In this document: positions 11,408-22,429 of the stretch, piece after piece
Numbering within the stretch: the stretch's first letter is position 1
Layout of the letters: each line of letters opens with the position of its first letter
Assembly (NCBI GenBank): GCA_024516155.1
Contig: JAJJXM010000099.1
Span: 62,001 to 126,000 of the forward strand
Direction: 5' to 3'
DNA: 64,000 nt
DNA from: Pyronema omphalodes
Taxonomy: Eukaryota > Ascomycota > Pezizomycetes > Pezizales > Pyronemataceae
Notes under the pieces: generated by a model
Database searches by the model: none
What the model saw: the letters and a program-made list of their open reading frames with translations, nothing else
Told to the model about the DNA's origin: nothing
Position numbers and translations under genes: made by a program

Positions 11408-14081
11408 GGAAAGCATGGAAATTGGGAAAAGAACAATGACTTGCTTGCTTGCCTGCCTGCTTGCCTGCTTGCTTGACTACTTAAATACTTCTACAAAACA
11501 CTCTTCAATCCCAACCATCACAGCAAAGCACCAACATACCAGCATACGCATCTCCTCCTCCTTCTCCTCCCTCATCCCCTTCTCCCAAGTCCCAGCCCAC
11601 GGTAGATCCCCCACAACACCTGCTAAAAACAAAGGACTCTAGAATTTTCGATGGTAGCGTAGTGTAGCGTAGTGTAGTGTGGCGTAGCGTAGCGTAGCGT
11701 AGCGTAGAGTAGAGTAGTGTAGAGTAGAGTAGAGTAGAGTAGAGTAGAGTAGCGTAGTGTGGCGTAGAGTAGCCTGGCTATGGTGGATTGGGCTTAGTAC
11801 ATGCGGTTTAGTCATCGGAAACGCCGTGTTGCCGATTCGTTGGGTGATGCGGCGGGGATGGATGCGGCGGGATGCGGCGGGGATGCGGCGGGGATGCGGC
11901 GGGATGGGGGGGGGGGGGGGGGGGTTGTTTGGTGTTTAATAGTTAATAGTTAATGTTTATTTAAGCGTTAAGGGCATAATCCAGGGCATGATCCAGGGCA
12001 TGATTAACATCTCTATAACATCTCTATAACATCTATATCAGTTCCAAATTCCAACCAAAAAAAAACAAAGTTTTTTTACAAAGTCTTTTTTTTTACCTGT
12101 GAAAACAGGCCCAAAAAAACTCGAACCATAAATCGCTATGATATCTATGAATAGCTATGATATCTATGAATTATAGGTTAAGGGCTCTTGATCATGAGAA
12201 GGAAGGAAGAGTTTTGGATTTGAGTTTGGTTTGAGATATGGGGTTTTAATTTAGGACTTTTGGGGGTGTGTTTTTTCTTGTGTTTGCGGTGTGTGTGCGG
12301 TGTGTGGTATGTGGTATGAAAGATTGAGGATGGGGATGGGAAATGGCGAATTGGCGAATTGGAATTGGGATTGGGATTGGGATTGGGATTGGAATTGGAA
12401 TTGGGGAATTGGGGAATTGACGGGAATGTTTTATTTATAGTTTTTATTGATTTCCACGGGGGTAGAATTTTTCAGGGTTCATTTAGGATGGTATTAGATG
12501 GGGTAGGATTATCTGAGGTATGATGCAAGTATGTACATACTATTAACAATCATGACAACAATGTAGCAATGCAGTTCCACACCAAGGCTGAGCCTGATCA
12601 ATATCACCTTTAGCTAGCTAATAACGACACTCTACTATATACATGACTGTTACGACAGTATACACCACTTCTAGGTCTGGTCACTTAGATAACTGTAACA
12701 ACAAGCAACATTATTACAATCAGGAAGACTAGGTAGATAGAACATGGAACATAACTCTTAGAGATTTCACCTGACACCTGTGATGTAGGGATTCCTATTA
12801 CCTATATGTAGTCTGACACGAGAAAAAAAGGATGAGTAATCTGCTACCATTGATTTTTTGTTCTCAATCTCGACTTCCTCCAGCCAGTCAGCGGACCATA
12901 TCTGGATTCTGGCCGCTGGATTATGTAGGTAGTTACAAATTTTTGTCAGTCTTTCATTTCTCTGGGCTGGCAGTACTAAACACCTACTTCTGGGTTCCCA
13001 ATAATCAGGATTCAGTTTCACGCAAGACTCTGCGAAACCCAGGGTATAATTTGAATTTCGAGCCGACCGAGTATAACCATTCCATACTGCAACTCCTCTT
13101 TAGACTACTGTCCCAAGTCCCGTCCCGAGAACCTCCCGCTATACCCGAGGAAGGGAGTTGCTACGAATCGGCACGCAGTTTGGATTCAACCGATTGAAAT
13201 AGACGGAACCTGGATAGAATATTATATGTAGCTTATGTGGGATTAAGACCGGCTCATAACTCCCTCTAGCCGTGCCGTCTTTACAAGTGAAATCCCAGAT
13301 GAAATCCCAGATGAAGTGATAAATTATGTTCAATACCTTAATCCCGTTCCCATTTCCAATGTATTACCCATAGTTCCAGACTCCAGACATCTTATGAACA
13401 GAACCCACCGAACCACTGATTAAATTCGACCTCCTCCCTCCTTCTAACTCATATGGATCTTGACATCTACACAATTACAATGATAATCGCAATCGCAATC
13501 GCAATCTCATCCAGCATCTCAGACTGTATCCCAGAACTCTCGGACCGCAATATATACGAAACCACCACGGCTGGGATGTTGTCGATATCTACGCCGCCTC
13601 CCTAATCCGCGTCGATGATGTGGTTGTTTCATGGACCTTTGATTAATTCATCTGGGTTAATAATGACGCTGCACGTAGTTGGTAAATCCAAATAACGATA
13701 TCATGTTGGAAGAACCATCCCCCCAGGTTCCAACAGCTCCGCATAATTAAGGTGAGAATAGTTTATATCTGTAATCCTATTTCACCGCATATTGTGGTAC
13801 TAGACATGGCCAAAGTAAGCCTTCCAAAACCTCTGATTTCCACCATCTCAAACATAAAAATACCAGCATGCCCCCCCCCCCCCCCCCCCGGGCGCAAAAG
13901 TAGCGGATCATATTTCATAAACATAGAAAACCATAATCGCTATAATTCCTCATCGAAATGTGCGATAAAATAAGAAGTAATGAAGTTGGCCAAAGTCATA
14001 GGTTTGTTTGTCCGATTTGCAAGAAGGGTTAGAGTTGAAAGGATGATTTGGCTAATCATTGGAGAGAGAAAAACATATTGA
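11084..14081. other. Low-complexity intergenic DNA
   Basis: There is no supported gene. It contains a 22-nt T run near 11386-11407, a degenerate pentamer array (GCGTA/GAGTA), GCGGCGGGAT-type repeats, a 19-nt G run (11906-11924), GGGATT repeats near 12360-12400 and a 19-nt C run (13871-13889). Overlapping ORFs on both strands near 12767-13330 match no family I know. Confidence 0.6.
11652..11770. repeat. Degenerate 5-bp array (G(C/A)GTA)n
   Basis: About 24 tandem pentamers alternate between GCGTA, GAGTA and GTGTA, directly upstream of a GCGGCGGGAT array and a G homopolymer. Confidence 0.85.
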
Positions 14082-14089
14082 TTTGTAGT

Positions 14090-14593
14090 TAGGGATGCAC
14101 ACGAGACGAGATGAGACGAGACGAGACCGCCGGTGGGCTCGAAACATCTTGTCTCGTGGGATTTCAGTCTCGTAAGTCTCGAGATGCTCGAGACTTTGGG
14201 CAAGAAAAAATGTTTCATAAAACTACAAGTGAAGCAACAATTCTGAAGACTACTGTCTGCCCCAATTCTCATGCTATTCCTCCTCGATTATCTCCTAATC
14301 CTTAGACTCCGGTAGTCCATTCTAGATCTTGAAGAGCAGCATGTACTGCCGGAGTCATTTTACTAGGAAGTCGATTCTTACACTTGGTAATTGATTTACC
14401 TGGAAGAGTGATTAGCGAGGTAGGAAAAAGTACATATCGAACTTAATTAGGCATATTTTTTCCCTAAAGAGTATAGAATATACAAGTCTTGAAAAGTCTC
14501 GTGACGTCTCGTCCCGTGGAAATCTAGTTTCGTCGGTCACGATACTAAAGCTCGAACTCTTGTCTCGAGCCGCTCGTCTCGTGTGCCTGCCTA
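14090..14593 (-). mobile_element. hAT-superfamily deletion derivative 1 (504 bp)
   Basis: It starts TAGGGATGCACACGAG and ends in the inverted CTCGTGTGCcTgCCTA. Perfect 8-bp target duplications TTTGTAGT lie at 14082-14089 and 14594-14601, diagnostic of hAT elements. Both ends carry arrays of GTCTCG/CGAGAC motifs that probably bind transposase. On the minus strand (14302-14400) a short frame KNRLPSKMTPAVHAALQDLEW resembles the end of hAT transposases, so this is an internally deleted autonomous element. Strand is assigned from that relic. Confidence 0.88.
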
Positions 14594-14664
14594 TTTGTAG
14601 TTGTAGTTGCAGTTGTACCAGCTGCGCTTTTGCCGAGAGAATAGTGACGTATCTTAATCGTGAT

Positions 14665-15357
14665 TAGGGATGCACACGAGATGAGACGAGACGAGACCGA
14701 GCTTGGTCTCGAGACGTCTCGTCTCGTGGGATTTTGGTCTCGTAAGTCTCGAGACTTTTTGCCCAACCAAAAAAAAAGAAAACAAAGAATTTGGAAAAAT
14801 TCAAAAGAACAAATAAAAGAACTCAAAAGAAAAACTACAATTCCTCCAAATATTGCATTTCTTAGACATCCCCTATTTCCTGGTCATCAAAATAGGTAAC
14901 TCAGGAAATAAAAAAGTACAAAAAAATCACAATTCCTCCGCGTATTGCCTTTCTGGATTTTTATGTTTTTTGTGCTCTTCCATCTCCCAATCATAAACCT
15001 CTAGGAGTCCATTCCAACTTTTGATGAGATGTACTGCGGTTGTAGTTTTGCCTAGCAAGCGATTCACATTCTTTAGGATAAGAATTCCCTCATTAGAACA
15101 ACCCTAGCGCTCAGCCTGCTAGCTCGCAGTATGGCTTCTGATGCTATCTGAAACTTCATGAATTATGTATATTTTTTTTTGTAATTTTTTCCAAAGTTTT
15201 ACATATATTTCCTAAGTCTCGAAAAGTCTCGAGCTTATCTCGAGCTTTTGAAAAAAAAAGTCTCGAGACGTCTTGTCTCGTGAAAATCTAGTCTCGTCGG
15301 TCTCGAGACTAAAGCTCGAACTCTCGTCTCGAGCCGCTCGTCTCGTGTGCATCCCTA
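14665..15357 (-). mobile_element. hAT-superfamily deletion derivative 2 (693 bp)
   Basis: Terminal inverted repeats TAGGGATGCACACGAG are intact at both ends and are flanked by perfect 8-bp duplications ATCGTGAT (14657-14664, 15358-15365). GTCTCGAGAC-rich subterminal regions match those of the first copy 71 bp upstream. A minus-strand relic (14927 to about 15100) reads SNEGILILKNVNRLLGK and then AVHLIKSWNGLLEVYDWE before a stop. This fits the SERxFS...NRL...LxxW dimerisation region at the C-terminus of hAT transposases. Most of the transposase gene is deleted. Confidence 0.9.
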
Positions 15358-15365
15358 ATCGTGAT

Positions 15366-17260
15366 ATTATAATCTGATATTTCTACACTTGTCAAACGGG
15401 AACGCGAGAGAAAAGTGGAGGTGGAGGAGTGTATTCATTGAGAACGATGGTAATCCTAGCTTTACGCGACTTCAGAGGGAGATATACCCAATGTGGAAAT
15501 TCCACCTTCACGTGCCAGTCACGTAAGCCTTAAGTGCGGCCAAGACACCGGAACTCTAGGCGATTTTTGACAACACTTCCTGCTTACCAAAAACCGAAAT
15601 ATCATCCAGATTCAAGTTCCAAAATGGCAAAGGCAATAACACGAGGCTTAAGAAGTTTTCTTGATTACTCGTGCCAAGGTGGCGCTACTGTAATGAATGC
15701 ACACCACGTCACCTTGTCATGACTAATTTTAACAAATACCTCCTATCCAAAAGTACGACCATAGATACAAGCCCAAATTCAACACACTATGCCTTTGCTT
15801 AACCTGGTCTAAAGTAAACGGTTAAATAACTAAGCTTTATATATATATATTTTTCTTGCCGCAATTTTGCGGAATGTTAAACCATCGTCACGCCGGAATA
15901 ACTGAGATATTTTGAGTGCGCGGTAATATGCAGGTACGTCCATGTAGTATTGTGGGGAATAAAAGCACACCGTGATGTAGATAAGCTATAGGTGACTTTT
16001 TTTTTCTTCTTTTCTTTGACTTGTATTTTTTATGAATATATTTTTTGGTGGTGGAGGTAGGAGGGGGGGGGGGGGGGGGGTGGAATAAGCGAGCTGTTTG
16101 ACATGCGCACTACGTCAAGCGCAAGCAGCTCAAAATGGTTCCAGAGATAAACGTTTTTCTACACCACGATATATGGCTGAGATATTTCGTGGCTGATAGC
16201 TTTTTTTTCTTTGATGTATTATTGAATCCCTGGAATGATTTTGGTTGTGAGCAACACCAGTAATGTTACGTCCAGTATTGTGTGGAACACTTAGCCCTTA
16301 AGTGGTCGACTCGCTGCGCAAAATAGCCACTCCGACAAGAACTATCTCTATCACCACGTTTCGACAAAAAAACAAAGGATTCATTTGATGATAGAATAGA
16401 ACTGACAAACATTTGCGAACTGAAAAATGCAAATCATAGCATGAACGCTAGAACGTCACGTGTTAACTACCGGGGCGTTGTTGGGTGGCTCAAAGTCTTC
16501 ATCATACCTATTTTAGAAAGGTTCGGGAAGAACAAATGTATGTACAGCAATTCATACAAATAGCCCCCAATGTGATTTTTTGACCCCTGTAAATGAAAAA
16601 TCGCGCAGACGGAGTGGTAAGCTCAGCTTAAAGCATACTTCACAACTCACGATCATAATCATTCACTCGTTGATTAGTAACGTACATACATAGTCGCGAA
16701 TTCTCGCCAAGACTACACACGTATTCGGCAATGTCACCAAATATATCATGGTGTACACTGTACATAGGCTGCAGCGCTCGATGCGATAAGTAATTTACTC
16801 ACAAAAAAGGTTAGTAGATGCGAAAAAAACGAATAATCGGAATGGGTTGCCAGAGTTGCCAACTTCATCATCACCAGCTCAGCCCCAAAGCCTAGTTTTG
16901 AAGAACTGCGCTTACATCTGGAAAAATGCTGCGACTCACTGTAGCCAGCCTCATTTACACTGCAGGTTCTATGATCTTGATTGGAAGGCACCCATGAGAG
17001 CGAAAGTGCCGCTAAACCCTGTCGCGTCGGGGGTTCCTAAGAACAAAAGTTTCCTTGACAACAAAGGTTCCCCGGCAAAAGTCTCCCAATAGACGTATCA
17101 CATGCACCATATATAACGATCATCAAATTCCTCAGACATCGCTCCGTATTATACCTCCGTTGACTACCCTACTTGAACACGATCCCTCTTTCCTACGTCG
17201 CTACACAATCACACTGCAGGCCGAACTACCTTAGAAGAGAACCAACTCCAGACATCCATC
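15366..17260. other. AT-rich intergenic DNA and ankyrin-gene promoter
   Basis: No supported gene is present. It contains an AT dinucleotide run near 15840, an 18-nt G run (16063-16080) and T-rich tracts. The last 150 bp before the ankyrin gene are C/T-rich, consistent with a fungal promoter/leader. Confidence 0.55.
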
Positions 17261-20200
17261 ATGGAACGCAGCAAAAACTTCGAAGATCATCGCAAAACTA
17301 TAGAGACATTATATCTGGCTGAAAACAATAAGCTGAAGGATGTTATGAAAATTATGGAAGACCAGCACAACTTCCAAGCATCGTATGTTTCTTTTATGCC
17401 GTCTTATCAATCCATGTTCTCATTCCATTACAGAGAGTCGCAATACAAGAAACGCTTGAAAAAATGGGGGCTTTTCGAGAAGAACATTCCACAAGAGATC
17501 TTCGTCAAATTACTCAGTTGGATCACTCATCGACGGCACAGAATGAACAAAAAGACTTGCATAGCTAGGTATCGCGGTCATGTTGTCGACGTTAAAAAAA
17601 TTGAAACCGGACTCAAACGATACAAAAATAAGCTGGAACCACTGTCCAACGAAGATATTCTGAAACTGCCACAATGTATGTTTGCCGATTTTTTACTGTG
17701 CTTGATTTGTGGGCTAGTTTTTCTAATATGTTATTCAACAGCTTTTCCAGATATCGAATGCTCAACGCCCCCGGGAAGTCCTGAATTGCCAGCGTCTACG
17801 AGTTATGGGGAACCTGATACGCAGATGACAATAATGCAAGATGAAATGATTATTACAACCCAGGATGATGCTCGAGGACCCAATACCCAGTCAACATCTG
17901 TCGAACACGCTCCCTTTGCTACAGAAATACACCCAGATGCCGCATATCCACAGAATAACATTACAACGCTACCACTGGCTATCACACCTCTGAAACCCGT
18001 CAACATTCCTACATGGCTAAGAAAACTCCTCTCGACGACTGATAAATACGGGCGCACACCGTTGCATCTGGCTTTGCAAGACGGGTTTGAAACGATGGCC
18101 CGGTTATTCATTGAAAACGGTGCTGAAGTCTCCACCTCCGATAAAGACGGGCAGACAGCGCTGCATCTGGCGTCGAAAAACGGGTATGAAGAAGTTGCCC
18201 GCCTGCTCATTGACAAGGGTGCTGACGTCTCTGCCTCCGATGACGAAGGGCAGACACCGCTGCATTTGGCATCGGGAAACGGGTATGAAGGAGTTGCCCG
18301 CCTGCTCATTGATAACGGCGCTGACGTCTCTGCCTCCGATGACAAAGGGCAGACACCGCTGCATCTGGCATCGAAACACTGGCATGAAGGAGTTGTACAC
18401 CTGCTCATTGACAAGGGCGCTGACGTCTCGGCCGCTGATAACTCCGGAATGACACCATTGCATCTGGCATCGATCGAAGGGCATGAAGGAGTTGTGCGCC
18501 TGCTCATTGACAAGGGCGCTGACGTCTCTGCCTCCGATGACGAGGGGCTGACACCGCTTCATCTGGCATCACTATCGGGGAATGAGGAGGTTGCCCGCCT
18601 GCTCATTGACAAGGGCGCCGACGGCTCGACAACTCATCACTTCTTCAGGCGGACACCACTGCATATGGCATTGGAGAAAGGGCATGAGGGGGTTGCCCGC
18701 CTGCTCATTGATAACGGCGCTGACATCTCGGCCGCTGATAAGTACGGGGAGACACCGCTGCATCTGGCATTGGAAAAGGGGTATGAGGTGGTTGCCCGCC
18801 TGCTTATTGACAAGGGCGCTGACGTCTCGATAACTGATCACTTCTTCAGGCAGACACCGCTGCATCTGGCATTGGAAAAAGGGCATGATGAGGTTTCCCG
18901 CCTGCTCATTTACAACGGCGCTGACGCCTTGGCCGCTGATAAGTACGGAAAGTCACCGCTGCATCTGGCATCACTAATGGGGAATGAGGGGGTTGCCCGC
19001 CTGCTCATTGACAAGGGCGCTGACGTCTCTGCCTCCGATGACGAAGGGCAGACACCGCTGCATCTGGCATTGGAGAAAGGGCATGAGGAGGTTGCCCGCC
19101 TGCTCATTGATAACGGCGCCGACGTCTCGACAACCGATAAATTCTTCAGGCGGACACCGCTGCATCTGGCATTGGAGAAAGGGCATGAGGAGGTTGCCCG
19201 CCTGCTCATTGATAACGGCGCCGACGTCTCGACAACCGATAAATTCTTCAGGCGGACACCGCTGCATTTGGCATCGGGAAACGGGTATGAAGGAGTTGCC
19301 CGCCTGCTCATTGATAACGGCGCTGACGTCTCTGCCTCCGATGACAAAGGGCAGACACCGCTGCATCTGGCATTGGAGAAGGGGTATGAGGTGGTTGCCC
19401 GCCTGCTTATTGACAAGGGCGCTGACGTCTCGATAACTGATCACTTCTTCAGGCAGACACCGCTGCATCTGGCATTGGAAAAAGGGCATGATGAGGTTTC
19501 CCGCCTGCTCATTTACAACGGCGCTGACGCCTTGGCCGCTGATAAGTACGGAAAGTCACCGCTGCATCTGGCATCACTAATGGGGAATGAGGGGGTTGTC
19601 TGCATGCTCATTGACAAGGGCGCTCATGTCTCTACCACCGACCATGAAGAGCGGACACCGCTGCATCTGGCATTGAAGAAAGGGCATGAGCGGGTTGCCC
19701 GCCTGCTCATTGATAACGGCGCTGACGTCTCGGTCGCTGATAAGTACGGGGAGACACCGCTGCATCTGGCATCGATCAAAGGGCATGAAGGAGTTGTACA
19801 CCTGCTCATTGACAAGGGCGTTGACGTCTCGGCCGCTGATAAGTATGGGGACACACCGCTGCATCTGGCATTGGAAAACAGGCATGAAGGAGTTGCCCGC
19901 CTGCTCATTGACAAGGGCGCTGACGTCTCGGCCGCTGATAAGTACGGAAAAACACCGCTGCATCTGGCATCGAAACACGGGCATGAAGGAGTTGTACACC
20001 TGCTCATTGACAAGGGCGCTGACGTCTTGACCACCGACCATGAAGAGCAGACACCGCTGCATCTGGCATCACTAACGGGGAATGAAGGAGTTGCCCGCCT
20101 ACTCATTGACAAGGGCGTTGACGTCTCTGCCTCCGATGACGAAGGGCAGACACCGCTGCATCTGGCATTGCAAGACGGGCATGAGGAGGTTGCCCGCCTG

Positions 20201-20650
20201 CTCATTGACAAGGGCGCTGACGTCTCGGCCGCTGATGAGTACGGCGAGACACCGCTGCATCTGGCATCGATCAATGGGCATGAAGGAGTTGTGCGCCTAC
20301 TCATTGAGAAGGGTGCCAATATCTCGACCACCGACCATGAAGAGCAGACACCGCTGCATCGCGCATCACTAATGGGGAATGAAGGAGTTGTACGCCTGCT
20401 CATTGACAAGGGCGTTGACGTCTCGGCCGCTGATAAGTACGGAAAGACACCGCTGCATCTGGCATCGAAACACGGGCATGAAGGAGTTGTACACCTGCTC
20501 ATTGACAAGGGCGCTGACGTCTCGGCCGCTGATAACTCCGGAATGACACCGCTTATTTATTTATTTATTTATTTCTCATACACGCATCTAACCGTAAGGT
20601 TATGGCGGCTACTACCTATCTTATTTTACATTTTTAACTGCCGGGTGTGA
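17261..20650 (+). CDS. Clr5-domain ankyrin repeat protein, C-terminus replaced by LINE sequence
   Basis: Exons 17261-17382, 17434-17675 and 17742-20650 give about 1090 aa. The N-terminal about 50 residues (ENNKLKDVMKIMEDQH, then ESQYKKRLKKWGLFEKN across the first intron) are a Clr5 domain, a fungal module at the N-terminus of many repeat proteins. About 25 ankyrin repeats follow (TPLHLA...G..GVARLLIDKGADVSA), nearly identical in DNA. The frame then runs into a LINE inserted at 20554, ending with 31 foreign, hydrophobic residues and a stop in the LINE tail. The pre-insertion terminus survives as fragments at 22370-22429 and 29094-29163. Both introns are multiples of 3 without stops. The protein's target is unknown; such proteins are often linked to recognition or non-self responses, which is inference. 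Confidence 0.85.
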   Translation: MERSKNFEDHRKTIETLYLAENNKLKDVMKIMEDQHNFQASYVSFMPSYQSMFSFHYRESQYKKRLKKWGLFEKNIPQEIFVKLLSWITHRRHRMNKKTCIARYRGHVVDVKKIETGLKRYKNKLEPLSNEDILKLPQCMFADFLLCLICGLVFLICYSTAFPDIECSTPPGSPELPASTSYGEPDTQMTIMQDEMIITTQDDARGPNTQSTSVEHAPFATEIHPDAAYPQNNITTLPLAITPLKPVNIPTWLRKLLSTTDKYGRTPLHLALQDGFETMARLFIENGAEVSTSDKDGQTALHLASKNGYEEVARLLIDKGADVSASDDEGQTPLHLASGNGYEGVARLLIDNGADVSASDDKGQTPLHLASKHWHEGVVHLLIDKGADVSAADNSGMTPLHLASIEGHEGVVRLLIDKGADVSASDDEGLTPLHLASLSGNEEVARLLIDKGADGSTTHHFFRRTPLHMALEKGHEGVARLLIDNGADISAADKYGETPLHLALEKGYEVVARLLIDKGADVSITDHFFRQTPLHLALEKGHDEVSRLLIYNGADALAADKYGKSPLHLASLMGNEGVARLLIDKGADVSASDDEGQTPLHLALEKGHEEVARLLIDNGADVSTTDKFFRRTPLHLALEKGHEEVARLLIDNGADVSTTDKFFRRTPLHLASGNGYEGVARLLIDNGADVSASDDKGQTPLHLALEKGYEVVARLLIDKGADVSITDHFFRQTPLHLALEKGHDEVSRLLIYNGADALAADKYGKSPLHLASLMGNEGVVCMLIDKGAHVSTTDHEERTPLHLALKKGHERVARLLIDNGADVSVADKYGETPLHLASIKGHEGVVHLLIDKGVDVSAADKYGDTPLHLALENRHEGVARLLIDKGADVSAADKYGKTPLHLASKHGHEGVVHLLIDKGADVLTTDHEEQTPLHLASLTGNEGVARLLIDKGVDVSASDDEGQTPLHLALQDGHEEVARLLIDKGADVSAADEYGETPLHLASINGHEGVVRLLIEKGANISTTDHEEQTPLHRASLMGNEGVVRLLIDKGVDVSAADKYGKTPLHLASKHGHEGVVHLLIDKGADVSAADNSGMTPLIYLFIYFSYTHLTVRLWRLLPILFYIFNCRV

Positions 20651-22356
20651 CCCCGTCAGTCACCGGGTGTGCCCCGGAGCGGTCTATCATGCTTGGGGTC
20701 GTAGTCCCCCCCTCCTTGTCCCTTCATACTCCATTTCTGTCCGTCTCGTCGGTGTGTCCCTGAGCCCTGTACGCTCTTTTAATACCATCCTCCACCCTTC
20801 CCCTTCTGCGTCCCCCTTTTTTTTTTTTTTTTTTTTAAACCTCCCCCGTCTCAACTCCTTCACGGATGTCCCCCAACTCATTGCCCACTGAGACACCCGG
20901 GCCCTCCCTGCCTCTCTTCCCCTCGGCTCTCTCACTCTCTCCTTCCTTCCTCCTCAGCCTTCTTGCTGCCCCTCCTCGCCTCTCTCCCCTTCTTTTCGGT
21001 GGTGTTGTAAGTCCAAGATTGCCATTCCCCAGCACAATCTGGACGTTGATGCCTCCGCTCTTGACGACTTCTGCCCAAGTCTTCTTCGCAGAGGGTGTGG
21101 TCGGACTGGGTTGGTGGGTATTCTTTCCCCTTCCACCATTCTTTGTTGTAGGGGTCTTGCTGGATGTTGCTGCCGTAAGTGTCTTCTCCTCCGCTTTCCG
21201 CTTCTTCTTCTGTGTGGCCTTCGCCTCCACAGTCTTCCATCCTTCGTTCCCAGCTGGTGCAGCGCTTGGGGCATCAGGTAGAGGTGTGTCCTGACCAGCA
21301 GTGTTGGCAAGGAGAGGTTCAGGCGTTACTTCGGTTGAAGAGATCGCAGGGAGAGGTGGGCAGGACTTGAGCTTGTTGGCGTCAAGCTTATCCTGGGCGG
21401 CGGTGGTCGCATGTTTCGAGTGCATCAAGCTTTGTTCCGGTGATGCAGCTCTGGGTCTGTGGTTTGCCGGTCGTCGGTATGTCGGTGAGGTTGGTTCAGT
21501 GTTCTGGTCGCTCCCCCTTCGCTTTCTCTTGCCAGGAGGGTTGCGAACGGCGTCCAGAACATCTTGGATGTCGTTTTTGACAACTGACAGTTGCATGGTC
21601 ATCTCTTCCATGGCAGCAGAAGAGGTTGTGGTGGTCGGTGAGGGGGGCACCGAATTGACATGCTGATCCTTGATTTGCTTCGTCAGGGCATGGACGGCAG
21701 CCGTTAGATCCGCTACTTGCGCCTGTGTGGAGGCATACGCTGCCTTGAGTGAAGTATTCTCGCCCATTAGGCGGTCCAGTTTCAGCATGACTAAGTCAAA
21801 CTTCACATGCAAAGCGTTATCTTGCACCCTTAGGGAATCGTGTATCGTGTCGAAGTCACGATCGAGGCGGTCGTAGAGGTCATTTGTGTATTCGTAGGAC
21901 TGGCTAAAGTCCTGGAAGCTCGCAATCGTTGCGGGCTGCTTCTGTGGTGTAGCTGGGGGAACTGGTGATCCTGCCAAGACCACGCTCTGGAAGGGCTTTC
22001 CAGCGAAGTTTCCATCAACTTCATCCACTTTTCCATCTCTTCCATCAAAAGTAGGATTAGATCCTTCATGAGGAAGGTCCATCAGGGCTGTGTACGCGTT
22101 TCCGGACCGTTTCGATCGTCGGGCGTTGCTGTGTGAATGTTTTGGCGACATTTCGCGAGGTGGGGTAAGCCAGAACTCGTGAAAACTCTGATTTTGCGAC
22201 AGAAGTCAACAAAAACAACGTAGAATTCCCTGAAAATTCAGAGAATAACGTAGCAGAGTGCTGCGAATCCGAATCCGATGAGAAAAACCGGGGGTTTCGG
22301 TGCTCGTTGTTGAGAATGCAGGGGGGGGGGGTCGCCGTTGCCGTATGACTTACCGT
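20554..22356 (-). mobile_element. Non-autonomous Tad-like LINE, ORF1 only (1803 bp)
   Basis: The element is flanked by 13-bp duplications GAATGACACCGCT (20541-20553 and 22357-22369) and ends (in its own orientation) in (AAAT)n, as Tad-type LINEs do. It holds one ORF, then an internal A-tract (T run 20817-20836 on the plus strand), then a 263-bp tail nearly the same as that of the complete LINE at 28819-29079. There is no endonuclease or reverse transcriptase, so mobility must have come from another element. Confidence 0.9.
20835..22151 (-). CDS. LINE ORF1-like protein of the non-autonomous element
   Basis: A 438-aa frame starts MSPKHSHSNARRSKRSGN. It has a central predicted coiled-coil stretch (heptad-like region around DRDFDTIHDSLRVQ and LDRLMGENTSLKAAYA), a Lys-rich region (KKKRKAEE) and the segment TWAEVVKSGG common in fungal LINE ORF1 proteins. 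The end is Arg/Glu-rich, and the TAA stop abuts the A-tract. No CCHC zinc knuckle is present, unlike ORF1 of the complete neighbour. The likely role is RNA binding in the ribonucleoprotein, inferred from position and composition. Confidence 0.65.
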   Translation of the reverse strand: MSPKHSHSNARRSKRSGNAYTALMDLPHEGSNPTFDGRDGKVDEVDGNFAGKPFQSVVLAGSPVPPATPQKQPATIASFQDFSQSYEYTNDLYDRLDRDFDTIHDSLRVQDNALHVKFDLVMLKLDRLMGENTSLKAAYASTQAQVADLTAAVHALTKQIKDQHVNSVPPSPTTTTSSAAMEEMTMQLSVVKNDIQDVLDAVRNPPGKRKRRGSDQNTEPTSPTYRRPANHRPRAASPEQSLMHSKHATTAAQDKLDANKLKSCPPLPAISSTEVTPEPLLANTAGQDTPLPDAPSAAPAGNEGWKTVEAKATQKKKRKAEEKTLTAATSSKTPTTKNGGRGKNTHQPSPTTPSAKKTWAEVVKSGGINVQIVLGNGNLGLTTPPKRRGERRGGAARRLRRKEGESERAEGKRGREGPGVSVGNELGDIREGVETGEV

Positions 22357-22369
22357 GAATGACACCGCT

Positions 22370-22429
22370 AGATCTGACACCGATATGGCATAATCGGGTT
22401 AGGCATCTGCTTGTTTACGCCAACGGCGC
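22370..22429 (+). pseudogene. Orphaned 3' fragment of the ankyrin gene between two LINEs
   Basis: After the first LINE's target duplication the frame continues LDLTPIWHNRVRHLLVYANGA, an eroded ankyrin repeat in the frame of the upstream gene. It is cut again by the second LINE. The rest resumes at 29094. Confidence 0.75.

Noticed and set aside
10520..11416. 298-aa minus-strand ORF over the OM14-like gene
   Set aside because: It is made of poly-Lys, poly-Gln and poly-Ala runs from low-complexity DNA and is antisense to the better supported exons.
12767..13333. Overlapping frames on both strands in AT-rich DNA
   Set aside because: No motif, no splice support and no recognisable family. Left as intergenic.
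17803..20508. Long antisense ORFs (up to 294 aa) opposite the ankyrin gene
   Set aside because: The repetitive ankyrin DNA keeps antisense frames open periodically. The sense strand has the domain, introns and start.
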